The notes: generated by a model from the letters alone, not told the origin. Positions 44,082-54,548 are shown, counted from the stretch's first letter. The stretch: DNA of 64,000 nt from Lentisphaeria bacterium (GCA_022009855.1 CP091727.1:1984001-2048000); one strand, 5' to 3'. A program made the numbers and translations.

Positions 44082-45504
44082 ATGGGAATTGAATACAAGA
44101 ATGGAACCTATTATTACCGCTTCATGATACGTGGGAAGATGCTGCGGGGAACCTGCACCAATTGTCGAACCAGGCGACAGGCAGAAGCCTATGAGCAGAG
44201 AATAAAGAAGGAACATGTCGAGGAAAGGGTACAGGTTGATCAAGTCAGGTACCTTGAAAAGCGGCTTGTGGAAGTTCAAGGCGGCAGCATTATTCCTTTA
44301 TCCCGGGCAATCGATATGGCTTTGGAGAAGCCTCCCTTGTCGAATTCAACGCCCAAAGTACTTGCTCAGCATAGGCATTTCTTCCATGATTTCGTTGCTT
44401 ATATGTCCGATACCTACCAGATTACCACCTTGCAGCAAGTCAGGAAAAAGCATGCCGAGGCATATATGGAATATGTTCGCACCAACGGGCGATATCAGCA
44501 TACCGTATCGTATAACCGAGGCGGAAAAACGATTACCTATTCCAGCCGTGTAAAACATTTGTCTTCCATGACACAAAATAAAATCCATATGACTTGCAAG
44601 CTGGTTTTCTCCAAATTGCAGGAAGACGGAGGCTTGACTAAGAATCCCTTTGATTTCTCAAGAATGCAGTTGGATAAGGAAAACAGAGAAATATTCGACT
44701 CGGAAGAGATACAAGCCATATTGTCAGGTTCAAACGATTTTGTTGTTCCCATCATGCGAATTGCATTGTATACTGGTCTGCGGTTAGGCGATGTTGTTTC
44801 CCTCAAATGGGAAAACATCGATTTCAAGAATGGATTTATCACCAAGAAAATGGAGAAAACCGACAAGACAGTCGTAGTCCCCGTGCTTGACTATGACTAC
44901 ATGCAATCCTTATATACCGCTCGGCAATCAGATGAATACGTTTTGCCACAGCAAATGGAAATGTACACTGACAATCAGAGCGGAATATCATACCGAGTCA
45001 AAAAAGTATCTCAAATCGTTGGGAATACAAACCACACGGCAAACGGCACACGGCAGGAATCAATCCATCAAGGATGTTCACTCTTGCCGCCATACCTTTG
45101 CAACCATTTGTGCAGAGAGAGGAATCCCCTTGTCCGTCGTTCAAAATGCCTTGGGGCACAGTTCGCAAATTGTTACAGAAATTTATACCGCTCATTTGAA
45201 AAAGAAGACACTTGCCGAGGAATTCAAAAATTCAAATTGTCAGATCAAAAGATGACTCGGCACGGATTGCCGAATATTTTCAAAATGTGCATGTGCCTCC
45301 TGAAGCTGAAAGATTTGCCGAGGAGAAGTATTCAAAAGGTTGCTTATATCATAAGCGAGAACCTTTCCAAAGAAGATATGGAAACCGTTTTTTAAGGTCT
45401 GTGGAATTTCCTATACTCCTTATTCCGAGCATCAGAACATTCCCGATGCAAATACTTCAGAAGAGGACTTTGATGACTTTATGCTCGAAATGCCATATGA
45501 ATGA
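44082..45504 (+). CDS. int: Tyrosine integrase of the island (four frameshifts)
   Basis: ATG 44082. The N-terminal part has MGIEYKNGTYYYRFMIRGKM (AP2-like DNA-binding) and a SAM-like core (FVAYMSDTYQITTLQQVRKK). The catalytic domain reads RIALYTGLRLGDVVSLKWEN (first Arg), then HSCRHTFATICAERGIP (His, Arg), ALGHSSQIVTEIYTAHLKK (His, Tyr). The frame must lose one base at 45000-45005, 45226-45230, 45334-45337 and 45388-45393. It then ends at TGA 45504 (EEDFDDFMLEMPYE). About 473 residues. Its position next to attL fits the element's integrase. Confidence 0.85.
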
Positions 45505-45561
45505 TCACGGGAACCATCGAATCCTCTTCGCTCCCGTGCCATTCCATAACAGTTTTTCGTG

Positions 45562-46731
45562 TTAGCCTGCAATAACGTTTCCGGTATTGGTAAAATTGAC
45601 GAATCGGGTTTCCTTGATTGTCGGAGTCAAATCCCCGGAATAAATGACCGCACCGGGTTTGGTATTCGGAACCAGTGAACGGAACGAAGTAATCGCTTCG
45701 GTAAAATCAGGATTGTAGCTCCGGGCAGCTTTGATTTCCATCGGCAGGAGTTCCCGGTTTTCATTGAGCAGCAGGTCGATTTCCATTCCTTTGCTGTCCC
45801 GATAAAAATAGAGTTCTCCTTCTTTGCCCGCATTATATCGGGCTTTCAGGGCTTCGACCACCACCATGTTTTCGAATAATCCACCGAGAAGCGGATCTCG
45901 TGCCACCTGTGATACATCCTTAATTCCAAGCAGGTAGGTAGCCAAGCCGACTTCGGTAAAATAAAGTTTCGGAGTTTTCACCAACCGCTTGCCGAAATTC
46001 TGGAAATAACACGGCAACCGGAACACAATATGGCTTGCCTCCAATACCGAGAGCCATTCGGAGAGCGTCGAAACGGAAACGCCCACATCATTGGATAAAC
46101 TGCTGAGGTTGACCAATTGTCCGACCCGACCAGCCAGCAATTTGATGAACAACTCAAAATTCAAGCTGTTGCGGAGGTTGATTAACTGTCTGGCATCCCG
46201 TTCTATATAAGTCATATAGTAGTTGCGGTACAGCAACTCCGGTTCAATATTGGAATCGTAGAGTTCCGGCATAAATCCCTTGAAGAGATATTCATCCCGA
46301 TCCATCTGAATGCCCGCCTCAGTCAACTCTTGGATGGAAAGCGGAAGCAGTTGCAAAATCGCCGTCCGTCCCGCCAAGGACTGCGAAACCTCGGCTCGAA
46401 GATTCGGCTGCTGACTGCCGGTCAGAATAAATTGACCTTTTTTCTTCTTGTCCTGATCGACAATCACCTGAATATAGCTGAGAAGCTTGGGAACTCGCTG
46501 AACTTCATCAATGATTACCGGAGCGGAATATTGCTCCAAGAATTCCTTGGAATCCCTCTCTGCAAGCAAGCGGACATCCGGGTCTTCAAGATTGACATAC
46601 TTATAGTCCGGAAACTGTAATTGAGCAAGGGTCGTTTTACCTGCCTGCCTCGGTCCGGTAATCGTAATCACCGGAAACTTCGTAGCCAGATCAGCCAGCA
46701 CCCCTTGGATTTTTCTCTTGATCATGTTCAT
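45562..46731 (-). CDS. AAA ATPase with DUF4143 domain
   Basis: 389 residues, intact. The Walker A is VITITGPRQAGKTTLAQLQF and the Walker B is APVIIDEVQRVPKLLSYIQV, with sensor QFILTGSQQPNL. The C-terminal DUF4143 nuclease-like part has EVGLATYLLGIKDVSQVARD, GGLFENMVVVEALKA and YFYRDSKGMEIDLLLNENRE, including the D and E-x-K pattern. These ATPases are widespread in gut bacteria and often lie on mobile DNA. The function is not established; regulatory or toxin-like roles have been suggested. 46732-47010 downstream of the next cassette holds no gene. Confidence 0.85.
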   Translation of the reverse strand: MNMIKRKIQGVLADLATKFPVITITGPRQAGKTTLAQLQFPDYKYVNLEDPDVRLLAERDSKEFLEQYSAPVIIDEVQRVPKLLSYIQVIVDQDKKKKGQFILTGSQQPNLRAEVSQSLAGRTAILQLLPLSIQELTEAGIQMDRDEYLFKGFMPELYDSNIEPELLYRNYYMTYIERDARQLINLRNSLNFELFIKLLAGRVGQLVNLSSLSNDVGVSVSTLSEWLSVLEASHIVFRLPCYFQNFGKRLVKTPKLYFTEVGLATYLLGIKDVSQVARDPLLGGLFENMVVVEALKARYNAGKEGELYFYRDSKGMEIDLLLNENRELLPMEIKAARSYNPDFTEAITSFRSLVPNTKPGAVIYSGDLTPTIKETRFVNFTNTGNVIAG

Positions 46732-47010
46732 ATCCTCCGCTCTGGCAATAATATATCACTGATATAACAAATTTCAAGTTAAATCGAAAATTTGTTTTGA
46801 ATGAGATTTGGTCATATCACTGCTATCCAAAAGACGGTCTAAGTAAACCCTTACCTCAATTTGAGATATCATCATCTCTATACTACTTTTGGCTTCAAAG
46901 AAAGAGGGGCGAACTATATTTTTCGCAGATGATTCTCAATGTATTGAAAGAAACAAGAGATTCAAGAGAAATATGATAATCCTAGGGGAGCTTCTGCTTT
47001 TTGAATTATT

Positions 47011-48484
47011 TTATTGCCAAAACGTGGAAAACCAATTACAAATGGTATCAAACTTTTTATAATACAGCCCTATACAAAAAACGCTAAAGGTAACCACTAA
47101 TACTGCAGTCCAATATATCGTGTATTGTTTTATTCTATTTTCGAAAAAAAATTTGTTTTGTGAGAGAAATGGCTCTAACGAAGAAGCTAATTCCTCTGAG
47201 CATAAAATTGCACTATAACTGACATTCAGGTTATGTTGAAGTGTCTCCAGAGTGTAATTATAACGGGATACGATATCTGAATGCGACATTCGTAGCCATA
47301 AAACGGACAAAATCAATAAGCATAATAAAACAACAAATACATCAAACGAGATCAAATTATGGATACCATGGTCTTTGAGCCCATTCACAATTACAATAGA
47401 TATGAAAAATGAAAATACCGTGATGACATTATTTCGGAAACTCGAAATATATGAATCAATAAGACCATTTGTTTTGGATAGAGACTGCAAAATATAATCG
47501 GATATAGAGTCCTTTAATTTTAAGTATTGCTCAACATTTTTTTTAAGATATATATTGTAATTAGAGAGAATCGCTTGGTAGCATGCATCAGATGGTTGTA
47601 AAATACCATCACTCGAACTATGCAATGAAAAAATATTTCTAACAACTCCTAATTTATCAGAGGAGTTATCCGACTCAAAAGAAAAGTGAAAAAATTTGTA
47701 AAAATCAAAAGCACCACACTGCTCTACCTGCCATTCTCCTTTGATAATTTTATAACCGTGAAAAGCAAAAAATAAGCTTATTTTCTAAGGTTAATTCTGC
47801 ATAATCAGCGAGATAGGCTAGAGATAAAAGGTTACAAAGTGTATTGAAAATCTGAGGAATGCAACATTTATTCCATTGTGAGCGAAGAAAGAAATCTGAT
47901 GGTAATACTGTAGATGAAATACCGATGACATGACATGAAAGCTTGATATTATATCTTATTTTTTCTCTCTTATAGTTTTCCGAAAAATTATAAATATCTC
48001 CATATTTAACAAAAGCAATAGTCTGAGAACCGAAACTCTCTATTGATTCATCAAAAACTTCAAATGAAAGCTTATTGATGAAGTTAGTGTTAAACCATGT
48101 CAATAAAAAATGAGCAGGCTTGCTTTCTATAAACTGAAAAAAAATCTCATAATCATAAACAGATATGTTACCATCTGATATTGTCTTAGTAATTTCTAAA
48201 GCAAAAGAAATCCTCTCAAAATCAGAATCTTCCTGAATCCATTGTCTTAGATCATTAAATGTGGCATCTGCTGGACTATGAATTGCACTAGGAGAGTCAC
48301 CATCTCGCTCAAAGCGCAATTCGAAACGATCCCTCAATGGTAGTTTATTTAAAAACTTTTTTATGATTTCTAAATATCTGATATCAAATGTGATGAAGTT
48401 ACATTTAAGTCGAAAAAATAAAAAAGACTCTTCTCGCTCAAAGCTACCATTAACTCCAATATTTTTTAAAATATCAGAAATCAT
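47011..48484 (-). CDS. Cassette gene C: unknown soluble domain plus three membrane helices (frameshifted)
   Basis: ATG 48484. MISDILKNIGVNGSFEREES begins a 240-residue soluble region (FERDGDSPSAIHSP; WIQEDSDFERISFALEITK). One extra base in the run at 47767-47772 separates it from FAFHGYKIIKGEWQVEQCGA and DFYKFFHFSFES. Helices NNVITVFSFFISIVIVNGL, FDVFVVLLCLLILSVLWLRM and YTIYWTAVLVVTFSVFCIGL are predicted to span the membrane. Repaired length is about 490 residues. It is last of a three-gene set. A soluble sensor followed by membrane helices is a frequent layout of abortive-infection effectors; that is inference. Confidence 0.55.
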
Positions 48485-48535
48485 TTTCCCAAGGTAGTGG
48501 TAAAGTATGGTTTTTGTTTAAATTGCTTAAAGCCT

Positions 48536-48829
48536 TCAGGAGAATGGATCATTACTAATTTTTTTTCCGTCAGGATTTTCCGCTGCCCATATTTTTTCAT
48601 CAAACTGCTCAATTCCATCTTTGGTTATTAGGTCAATCTCTCCTGATAATTGAAACTTTCTAATTCGTGCTTTTACCATTTTAGGTACTAGATTAAATTG
48701 GGTGTCAAACTTAAACTGTTCTGGCAATTTTTTCAAAGCAGAAATAAGTTCTGGCATTTTCTTCTTTGCTTCTTCTTCCTGCGGTTCATAATGCTCAAAA
48801 ACTCGTTCAATGAACTCCGAATAGTTCAT
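48536..48829 (-). CDS. Cassette gene B: unknown 97-aa protein
   Basis: MNYSEFIERVFEHYEPQEEE starts at ATG 48829, overlapping the stop of gene A (ATGA). KARIRKFQLSGEIDLITKDG is a mixed segment and the end is acidic to polar (NPDGKKISNDPFS). Small helical adaptor-like protein. Not recognised. Confidence 0.55.
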   Translation of the reverse strand: MNYSEFIERVFEHYEPQEEEAKKKMPELISALKKLPEQFKFDTQFNLVPKMVKARIRKFQLSGEIDLITKDGIEQFDEKIWAAENPDGKKISNDPFS

Positions 48830-49538
48830 GACAGCATCCTTTTACGAAATTCAGATATAACGGTATTTCGCAGGCAAGTATAATCCATTGGTGCGATATT
48901 TTTAAGTTTTCCAAGCTTGGAGATGACTTTTGAAGATGCCCTTTCCGTATTTATTTCATCGGTTCGTTTTTCTGTTAACTCAAGGAAGCTTTTCCACCAA
49001 TAAGTAGCAATACGCTTATTATTATCACAAACTGAAACGTTCGTACTCTTAAAATCATTATCAACACTGACTATACACACTTTGTAAACCTGTCGTGAAT
49101 AGGCAAGTCCAAGGCGTCTTGTAAAATCTTCCCCATCAAGGAATTCTTGATGGTCTAGTTTTACACATAAATATTTTAATATACCGTCATCGTTGAGTAA
49201 TACTTGGAGAAAACTTCCTTTGCGGATCAGTGATCCATCTTTGGATAAACGATCAAAATATTCTTCTTCAACACTAACTTCTTGAGCCAATAGCCGTAGG
49301 GCAATGGTATCGCCTATGTCAGAGAGGCTTTGTTTTTGAAAAGCTAACTGAATACATGCGTAAACTTCGGTAGTTTCTCGCTCAAAATAAAATTCTTTAT
49401 ATTGGCTGCCGCCTGCCACGCCAGTAATAAGTTTTTTATATATATCTGTAGATCTTCTTTCTGAGGATCTATTGGATATTTAACACATTCATTGTTCTCT
49501 GTATCAATTTTATGAAGAGTCGTAGAGAGTGTTTCCAT
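48826..49538 (-). CDS. Cassette gene A: unknown ~237-aa protein (frameshifted)
   Basis: ATG 49538 begins METLSTTLHKIDTENNECVK. One base missing in the run at 49432-49437 joins YPIDPQKEDLQIYIK to LITGVAGGSQYKEFYFERET. Later segments are SLSDIGDTIALRLLAQEVSV, GSFLQVLLNDDGILKYLCVK, YWWKSFLELTEKRTDEINTE and LRNTVISEFRKRM. The order (helical start, ALRLL..E.. then beta core, YWW..FLEL...TDE.NT) faintly recalls nucleoid-associated NdpA-like proteins. I cannot confirm it. Confidence 0.5.
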
Positions 49539-49648
49539 GAAATCCTCCTAAGTTAAATTCTTTATCATAAATATAGAGCAATCCAACAGTAAATTCAAGG
49601 AGTCATTTGATTCTATATAGCCGGAAATATAAAAATCCCTGTTTTCTA

Positions 49649-50486
49649 GATTGTGTCGTCAATAGTTAAAAGACCCAAGCTGCAATACACCTGATTTGTA
49701 CTGCAGCAAGAAACGAAGCAGTGTTTTTAGCATATCTGGTTGCGACTCCGCGCCAACGTTTTAATATCATGAATGCATTCTCGACAAAGTGCCGTAACTT
49801 GTACAACTCCTTGTCGTATTCACGTTGCGTTTTGCGATTCTTTCTTGGCGGAATAACTGCCTTCATCCCTGCTTTTTCCGCTTTCTCGACAATTGCGTCC
49901 GAATCATAACCGCGGTCTGCCAGAAGAACCTTCGCTTTGATGTTATCAATCAAGGCTTCAGCCTGCTTACAATCCGCCGTGGTACCTTCTGTAATAAGGA
50001 TTCTGACCGGCATACCATGCGCATCCACGGCCAAATGTATCTTGGTGTTGAGCCCCCTTTTGTCTTGGCCATATCTTGATTGCCTCCACGAGCACCACTC
50101 CCATGTGCATGAACTTTGATATGACTTGCATCAATCATCAACAGCTCAAATTCTGGATTGTCAATCAATTCCTGCAATAATTTCTCCCAAACTCCTTTGT
50201 CACGCCAACGGCAAAAACGCCGGTGAGTATTTTTCCAATCTCCGTAACTCGGTGGCAAATCACGCCAAGGTGCCCCCGTTCGTAAAATCCAAAATACCGC
50301 ATTGATAAATTGCCGGTTGTCGCGAGCGTTGCCGCCCCAAGTTCCCCTTGCGCCCCGGTAGCAAAAATTCGATTTTAGCCCAAGATTCATCCGATATATC
50401 ATGTCGTTCGTATGCATTCGCCATTTTCCCGATATCCTTTTTTTTGACGTTTGCATAATATAGCACAAATCTATTGACGACACAAC
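49649..50486 (-). mobile_element. IS5-family insertion sequence, copy 1
   Basis: 838 bp, ends GATTGTGTCGTCAATAG and CTATTGACGACACAAC (imperfect inverted repeats), flanked by CTA on both sides (49646-49648 and 50487-50489). It is nearly identical to 60081-60918 (only a few base differences) in the same orientation. It interrupts a leftward coding stretch (50489-50695). Confidence 0.85.
49666..50424 (-). CDS. IS5-family transposase, three frames
   Basis: N-terminal part MANAYERHDISDESWAKIEF at ATG 50424 changes frame at a G4 run (near GKGNLG/GGNARDNRQF). The middle part reads FWILRTGAPWRDLPPSYGDW and LLMIDASHIKVHAHGSGARG (first D). It ends in KGG, where an A AAA GGG slippery site gives a -1 shift into LNTKIHLAVDAHGMPVRILI. 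The last part has VLLADRGYDSDAIVEKAEKA (second D) and VENAFMILKRWRGVATRYAK (E). The -1 site is a usual programmed shift in this group. The G4 shift is shared by both copies. Confidence 0.8.
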
Positions 50487-50835
50487 CTAAAAAAATTTTC
50501 GACCGCCTCAAGGCGATAGCTATCCATAATTCGGATTTTTCCATATAGTCGACACATTCCCAATTCTTTTTCGCCATGGTATTTCTGAATTTCGTTCATT
50601 TTGAAATGATGGATCAAATCAGCCGATTTCTGTGAAATCAGTCCATTCTTTGGAACCCGTCCAAATTCTGTCTTTTCTTCTCCCAAACTTCCCATTTTGA
50701 ATCCGTTTTATATTATTATCGATAATTATATAAATGCACTAAAAATACTAATAATTTTATCTATATTTAGACTTGAAATTTGCGGTCCGTCATATATCTT
50801 AAGTTATTGTAATATCAATACTTTAATAGGTTAAA
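50487..50835. other. IS flank with disrupted gene remnant and repeat
   Basis: A minus-strand frame 50489-50695 (GSLGEEKTEFGRVPKNGLIS; KIRIMDSYRLEAVENFF) ends at the IS border. On the other side of the IS, before 49649, the sequence can continue it (RKQGFLYFRLYRIK, stop). It therefore looks like a small gene split by the IS. 50706-50723 holds the left 18-bp repeat of the amidoligase cassette. The rest (50724-50835) is AT-rich promoter-like DNA. Confidence 0.4.
50706..50723. repeat. 18-bp direct repeat, left border of amidoligase cassette
   Basis: TTTTATATTATTATCGAT, found again at 53377-53394 in the same orientation. It contains the start of the palindrome TTATCGATAA. The two copies lie just outside the amidoligase-amidotransferase-resolvase genes. 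Confidence 0.6.
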
Positions 50836-51729
50836 ATGGACAAGATTGCAGAACTCTCAGGAATGCGGTTTGGGGTTGAGATTGAAACTATCGGAATCAG
50901 CAGAAAAGACACCGTTTCAGCCATTTTGGGAGTGGTTGGCGGTGAAGTCAGACATGAGGGCGGTTCTTATGATAAATGGTTTTGCGTGGCTTCTGACGGT
51001 CGTAAATGGAGTGTCGTTTCTGATGCCAGCATTGGCAGGAGGAATGCGGAAGTCGTTTCTCCGATTCTGACTTATCCAACTGATATACCAGTTCTGCAAA
51101 ATGTGATTCGGGCAATCCGCAAGGCTGGTGGCAAGGTCAACTCCTCTTGCGGTATTCATGTTCATGTTGATGCCTCGTGCCTCGATGGGCGGCAATTGGG
51201 AAACCTCGCTAAAATCGTTTATAAGCAGGAGCCATTGATTCTGCATGCGCTCCAAATTTCTGAGGCTCGTTTGAACTCCTATACAAAGCCGATAGAACCG
51301 TCGTTTATTGAGAACGTTAATAAATACCGCCCGAAGTCTTTGGAGCAACTCGGTAAGCTGTGGTATGAGGATAATGATGATCACCGCTCTGAACACTACC
51401 ATTCATCGAGGTATCACGGCGTGAATTTTCATAGCCTCTACTACCGTGGAACTGTTGAATTTCGCTGGTTCGAATCAACTCTTCATGCCGGAAAGGTGAA
51501 AAGCTATATTCAATATTGTTTGGCATTGGTTCATAGAGCTCAAACGGTCAAATTCGCCGCCAGCAAGAAACGTTGTTTTTCTACGGAATCGGCGAAGTAT
51601 GATATGAGAGTACACCTCTTACGCATTGGATGCATTGGCAATGAATTCAAAACTATGCGGCATTTCCTTTTGGAGAATATGCCTGGTTGTGCCTCGTATA
51701 AACATAAACCTGAGCAAAAGGTGGCATAA
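50836..51729 (+). CDS. Amidoligase-family enzyme
   Basis: 297 residues. GMRFGVEIETIGISRKDTV holds the first catalytic glutamates. SSCGIHVHVDASCLDGRQLG is the G-x-H-x-H-x-D motif, and GVNFHSLYYRGTVEFRWFES with TLHAGKVKSYIQYCLAL is the C-terminal substrate region (R, E). These are the signature residues of amidoligase_2 (COOH-NH2 ligases related to glutamine synthetase). Its stop overlaps the ATG of the glutamine amidotransferase, its usual partner. Family knowledge suggests ATP-dependent amide-bond formation on a peptide or small molecule. Confidence 0.85.
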   Translation: MDKIAELSGMRFGVEIETIGISRKDTVSAILGVVGGEVRHEGGSYDKWFCVASDGRKWSVVSDASIGRRNAEVVSPILTYPTDIPVLQNVIRAIRKAGGKVNSSCGIHVHVDASCLDGRQLGNLAKIVYKQEPLILHALQISEARLNSYTKPIEPSFIENVNKYRPKSLEQLGKLWYEDNDDHRSEHYHSSRYHGVNFHSLYYRGTVEFRWFESTLHAGKVKSYIQYCLALVHRAQTVKFAASKKRCFSTESAKYDMRVHLLRIGCIGNEFKTMRHFLLENMPGCASYKHKPEQKVA

Positions 51730-52487
51730 TGTGTGGTCAGTGCGGAATTATTCTTGGCAAGAAGCGTCGGACTCAGCAGGAACTCAATATTCTCGGAGCT
51801 ATGTTTACTGAATTGCTTCGGTATAATGAGAGAAGGGGCAGAGATGCCACGGGCATTTATATTGCCGATCAGAGTGGGTCAGGCAAAATTCTGAAAGCTC
51901 CGGTTTCTGCGGCACATCTGACAGAAACTGTGGAATATCAGAACGCAATTCAAGTCATCAGCAACAAGACTGTCGCTCTGCTTGGGCATACTCGCTGGAA
52001 AACCGTTGGAACTCCGCTTGTCAACGAGAATAATCATCCGATTTCAACGATGCATTGTATCGGAACCCATAATGGGACTATCAGCAATCATGATGAGCTT
52101 TTTCGGAAGCACGGTTGGCAACGGATTGGTCAAGTCGATTCAGAAGTGATTTTTCGATGTGCTGATGATTGCATTCACGATGGAAAACTCTGCATGGGGG
52201 AATTTTCTGAAAAACTGAGAGAATTTCGTGGAACCATGTCCTTTGTCCTTCTCAATCTCCAAGAGCCGACAACTGTTTATATTGGAATCGGCAATATGCC
52301 GTTATGTCTTCGTTATCATCCGAAATTACGGTGCTTGTGCTATTCAAGTGAACTGATGCCTCTGGTAATGACAGGAAAAGAGTATAAAGGGTGGCGGCTT
52401 TTTCCGCAATCAGTCATGACGTTCTATCGGTTCGATACTGTTAATTTGATGAGCAGGGATTCTGTTTCAATGCCCTTCAATTTATGA
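51729..52487 (+). CDS. Class II glutamine amidotransferase
   Basis: 252 residues. MCGQCGIILGKKRRTQQELN has the N-terminal cysteine nucleophile (after Met removal). RYNERRGRDATGIYI, VALLGHTRWKTVGTPLVNEN, IGTHNGTISNHDELFRKHG and VDSEVIFRCADD are the conserved glutaminase motifs (Arg, Asn-Gly, Asp). It supplies ammonia from glutamine. The one-base overlap with the amidoligase shows they act together. Confidence 0.9.
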   Translation: MCGQCGIILGKKRRTQQELNILGAMFTELLRYNERRGRDATGIYIADQSGSGKILKAPVSAAHLTETVEYQNAIQVISNKTVALLGHTRWKTVGTPLVNENNHPISTMHCIGTHNGTISNHDELFRKHGWQRIGQVDSEVIFRCADDCIHDGKLCMGEFSEKLREFRGTMSFVLLNLQEPTTVYIGIGNMPLCLRYHPKLRCLCYSSELMPLVMTGKEYKGWRLFPQSVMTFYRFDTVNLMSRDSVSMPFNL

Positions 52488-52626
52488 CGTGGTACTCACC
52501 CATGATTTTTTTTGAAAGAGGCGTTCCAAATGGAACGTTTTGAACCGCTGAAAAAATGGATTCGTTTTGAGGGTAAAAAGCATTGATTTTCGAGAACGTT
52601 TTGGAACGACAGGAAATGGAGGAAAA

Positions 52627-53207
52627 ATGCGTTGTGTTATATACAGTCGAGTTTCAACGGAAGAGCAGACCACCGATAATCAGCTTCGGCAGTTGAGGGA
52701 ATATGCGGATCGGCAAAGTTGGAATATCATTGAAGAAATCCAAGATGTCGCCAGTGGGGGAAAATCTGCAGAAGAACGCCAAGGGCTCAAAAAGTTTTTG
52801 TCATGGCACGACAACGGAAATTCGATGTTCTGTTATTTTGGTCGTTGGATCGGTTCAGCCGTGAGGGTAGCCGGAAAACTCTTGAATATTTGACGAAACT
52901 TGATGATTACCGTGTGAAGTGGCATTCCTATACCGAGGAATACATTTCCTCGTTGGGAATTTTTTCTGATGCCATTATTTCTCTCATGGCATGTTTGGCA
53001 AAACAAGAGCGGATCAGAATCAGCGAACGTACCAAAGCAGGGTTGGCAAGAGTAAAAGCCAAGGGAAAAGTTCTTGGTCGTCCTACGGATGTGATTGCCG
53101 ACACCGAACAGATCAGAAAACTTCGACGGAGTGGACATTCTTTATCAGAAATTTCACAAATCACAGGCGTGTCAAAAACTCGTGTTCATAGGCTTCTCTC
53201 CGCTTGA
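52627..53207 (+). CDS. Serine resolvase/invertase (frameshifted)
   Basis: ATG 52627. MRCVIYSRVSTEEQTTDNQL (serine nucleophile in SRVS) and ADRQSWNIIEEIQDVASGGK are followed, after one missing base in the T-run at 52795-52799, by FDVLLFWSLDRFSREGSRKT, KQERIRISERTKAGLARVKA and an HTH (SLSEISQITGVSKTRVHRLL). About 194 residues. It is the likely recombinase for the cassette that carries it, with the 18-bp repeats as candidate sites. Confidence 0.85.
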
Positions 53208-53376
53208 ATCCGTTTTGAGGATTTGAAAAAAATAAAACGAATCCATTCCCCAAAAGTGTCTTTCTTCGGTTTTCATCTTCAGAACTTTCTGATCAAAGGC
53301 GCTGCAGGTTGCCGAGAAAAAGACACTTTACCCTATTACCGATTTCACTTTCAGCTCTTTCTGAGCTCAGAACGAT

Positions 53377-53394
53377 TTTTATATTATTATCGAT
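53377..53394. repeat. 18-bp direct repeat, right border of amidoligase cassette
   Basis: Same 18 bases as 50706-50723, followed by TATAATATA instead of AATTATATA. The distance between copies is about 2.67 kb and encloses three genes. 53208-53376 has no gene. Confidence 0.6.
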
Positions 53395-53444
53395 TATAAT
53401 ATAAGAACTTGAAAAGAAATCATTATCGGAAATAATATACGGAC

Positions 53445-54291
53445 TCAATCGATTTTCTCTGTCGTCCAATGATTGATCAAAACCGGGTTGTCATTGGGCG
53501 TTTGGCAGTCAAATTCCTTCTGATGGAGTTTTCCATCTTTGCTTAGAAAAGACACTTTCACCATCCTGTCATTGATCGAAAGTCCTTGGATAGTGATTTT
53601 TTTTACCGATGAGGTGATTAGCAATATTCTCCCCATTTTTCCAGATACATAAATTACTTTCTGTTCCTTCGCCAAACGAGGATACGATTCCGAAATTGGT
53701 GGGTTCGATCACGCCGATCCAGAAAGTGTCTTTTCCGATTACCATCTCCCGACAGAAAGGGATGTTGAGCTGAGCAATGGTTTCGAATTCCAATGTGAAT
53801 TCGTTCCGTTTGTTCTCGGGGATTACGAAATCCAATTCACCATGATTCAAAGAAATAGTTTGATTCAGAAAGCAAACGGGGGCATTTTTCATACCAAGAA
53901 ATGCCTGTCGCACCTCTTCAGGAACGGTTAGTTCTGTAAACCGATTTTTCAAACGTTTTTCCTCACGTCCATGCTGGAGCATCGGAGCAATAGAACCATC
54001 GCCCATGAATTCAGAATTGCGACGATCCATCAGGCGTTGCCATTCGACTTGGTTAATGAGAAGTTTGATACGTTCTGATTTTGGAAGAACGGAGAGTTTA
54101 TCGTCGAGAGCGACGAGCATTGTTTTTTCGGCGAGGGTCGCGATAGCGCCCATCGCCGAGTTCATTTCCAGTTGTGTTGTTGCGTTTTCAAGCTCAGTTT
54201 CGGTGGTCTGCCGTTCGGCCGTATTCCATTGTGGTAACTGGGAACACCCCGTACACAGAAGCAATGCTATGCCAAGAAGATTTCTTCTCAT
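53445..54291 (-). CDS. Lipoprotein of unknown function (frameshifted)
   Basis: MRRNLLGIALLLCTGCSQLP starts with a lipobox signal (LCTGC, Cys at about residue 16). TQLEMNSAMGAIATLAEKTM and FVIPENKRNEFTLEFETIAQ follow. One extra base in the run at 53597-53604 separates FGEGTESNLCIWKNGENIAN from ITIQGLSINDRMVKVSFLSK and KEFDCQTPNDNPVLINHW. About 281 residues, exported and anchored. The ATG overlaps the stop of the 84-residue gene (ATGA). Confidence 0.7.
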
Positions 54292-54542
54292 TCTTCTTTT
54301 GTTCCTTCTTTTTCGAATAATTCACATAATCGCAGGTATTCTGCTGGATTTTCTGGAACGGACATTGCATTGAGAGCCGTCCGCAATTCTGCAATGAATA
54401 TATCATCTTTCCTCAATCGTCGCAATCGTAATCGGCAAAGTTTACAGAAAAGCAGATGGAACCAACAACGAAATCGGAATAGGTGAGGCATTATCCGATT
54501 CCGATATCGTTCCAGCTCCGGTAATGAATAATGCCTTCTCAT
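54288..54542 (-). CDS. Small Cys-containing protein, anti-sigma zinc-finger-like
   Basis: 84 residues. FRFRCWFHLLFCKLCRLRLR contains an H...C..C arrangement like the zf-HC2 anti-sigma factor fold. RKDDIFIAELRTALNAM is a following helix. No sigma factor gene is near. It precedes the lipoprotein with a 4-base overlap. Confidence 0.5.
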   Translation of the reverse strand: MRRHYSLPELERYRNRIMPHLFRFRCWFHLLFCKLCRLRLRRLRKDDIFIAELRTALNAMSVPENPAEYLRLCELFEKEGTKEE

Positions 54543-54548
54543 ATTTTC

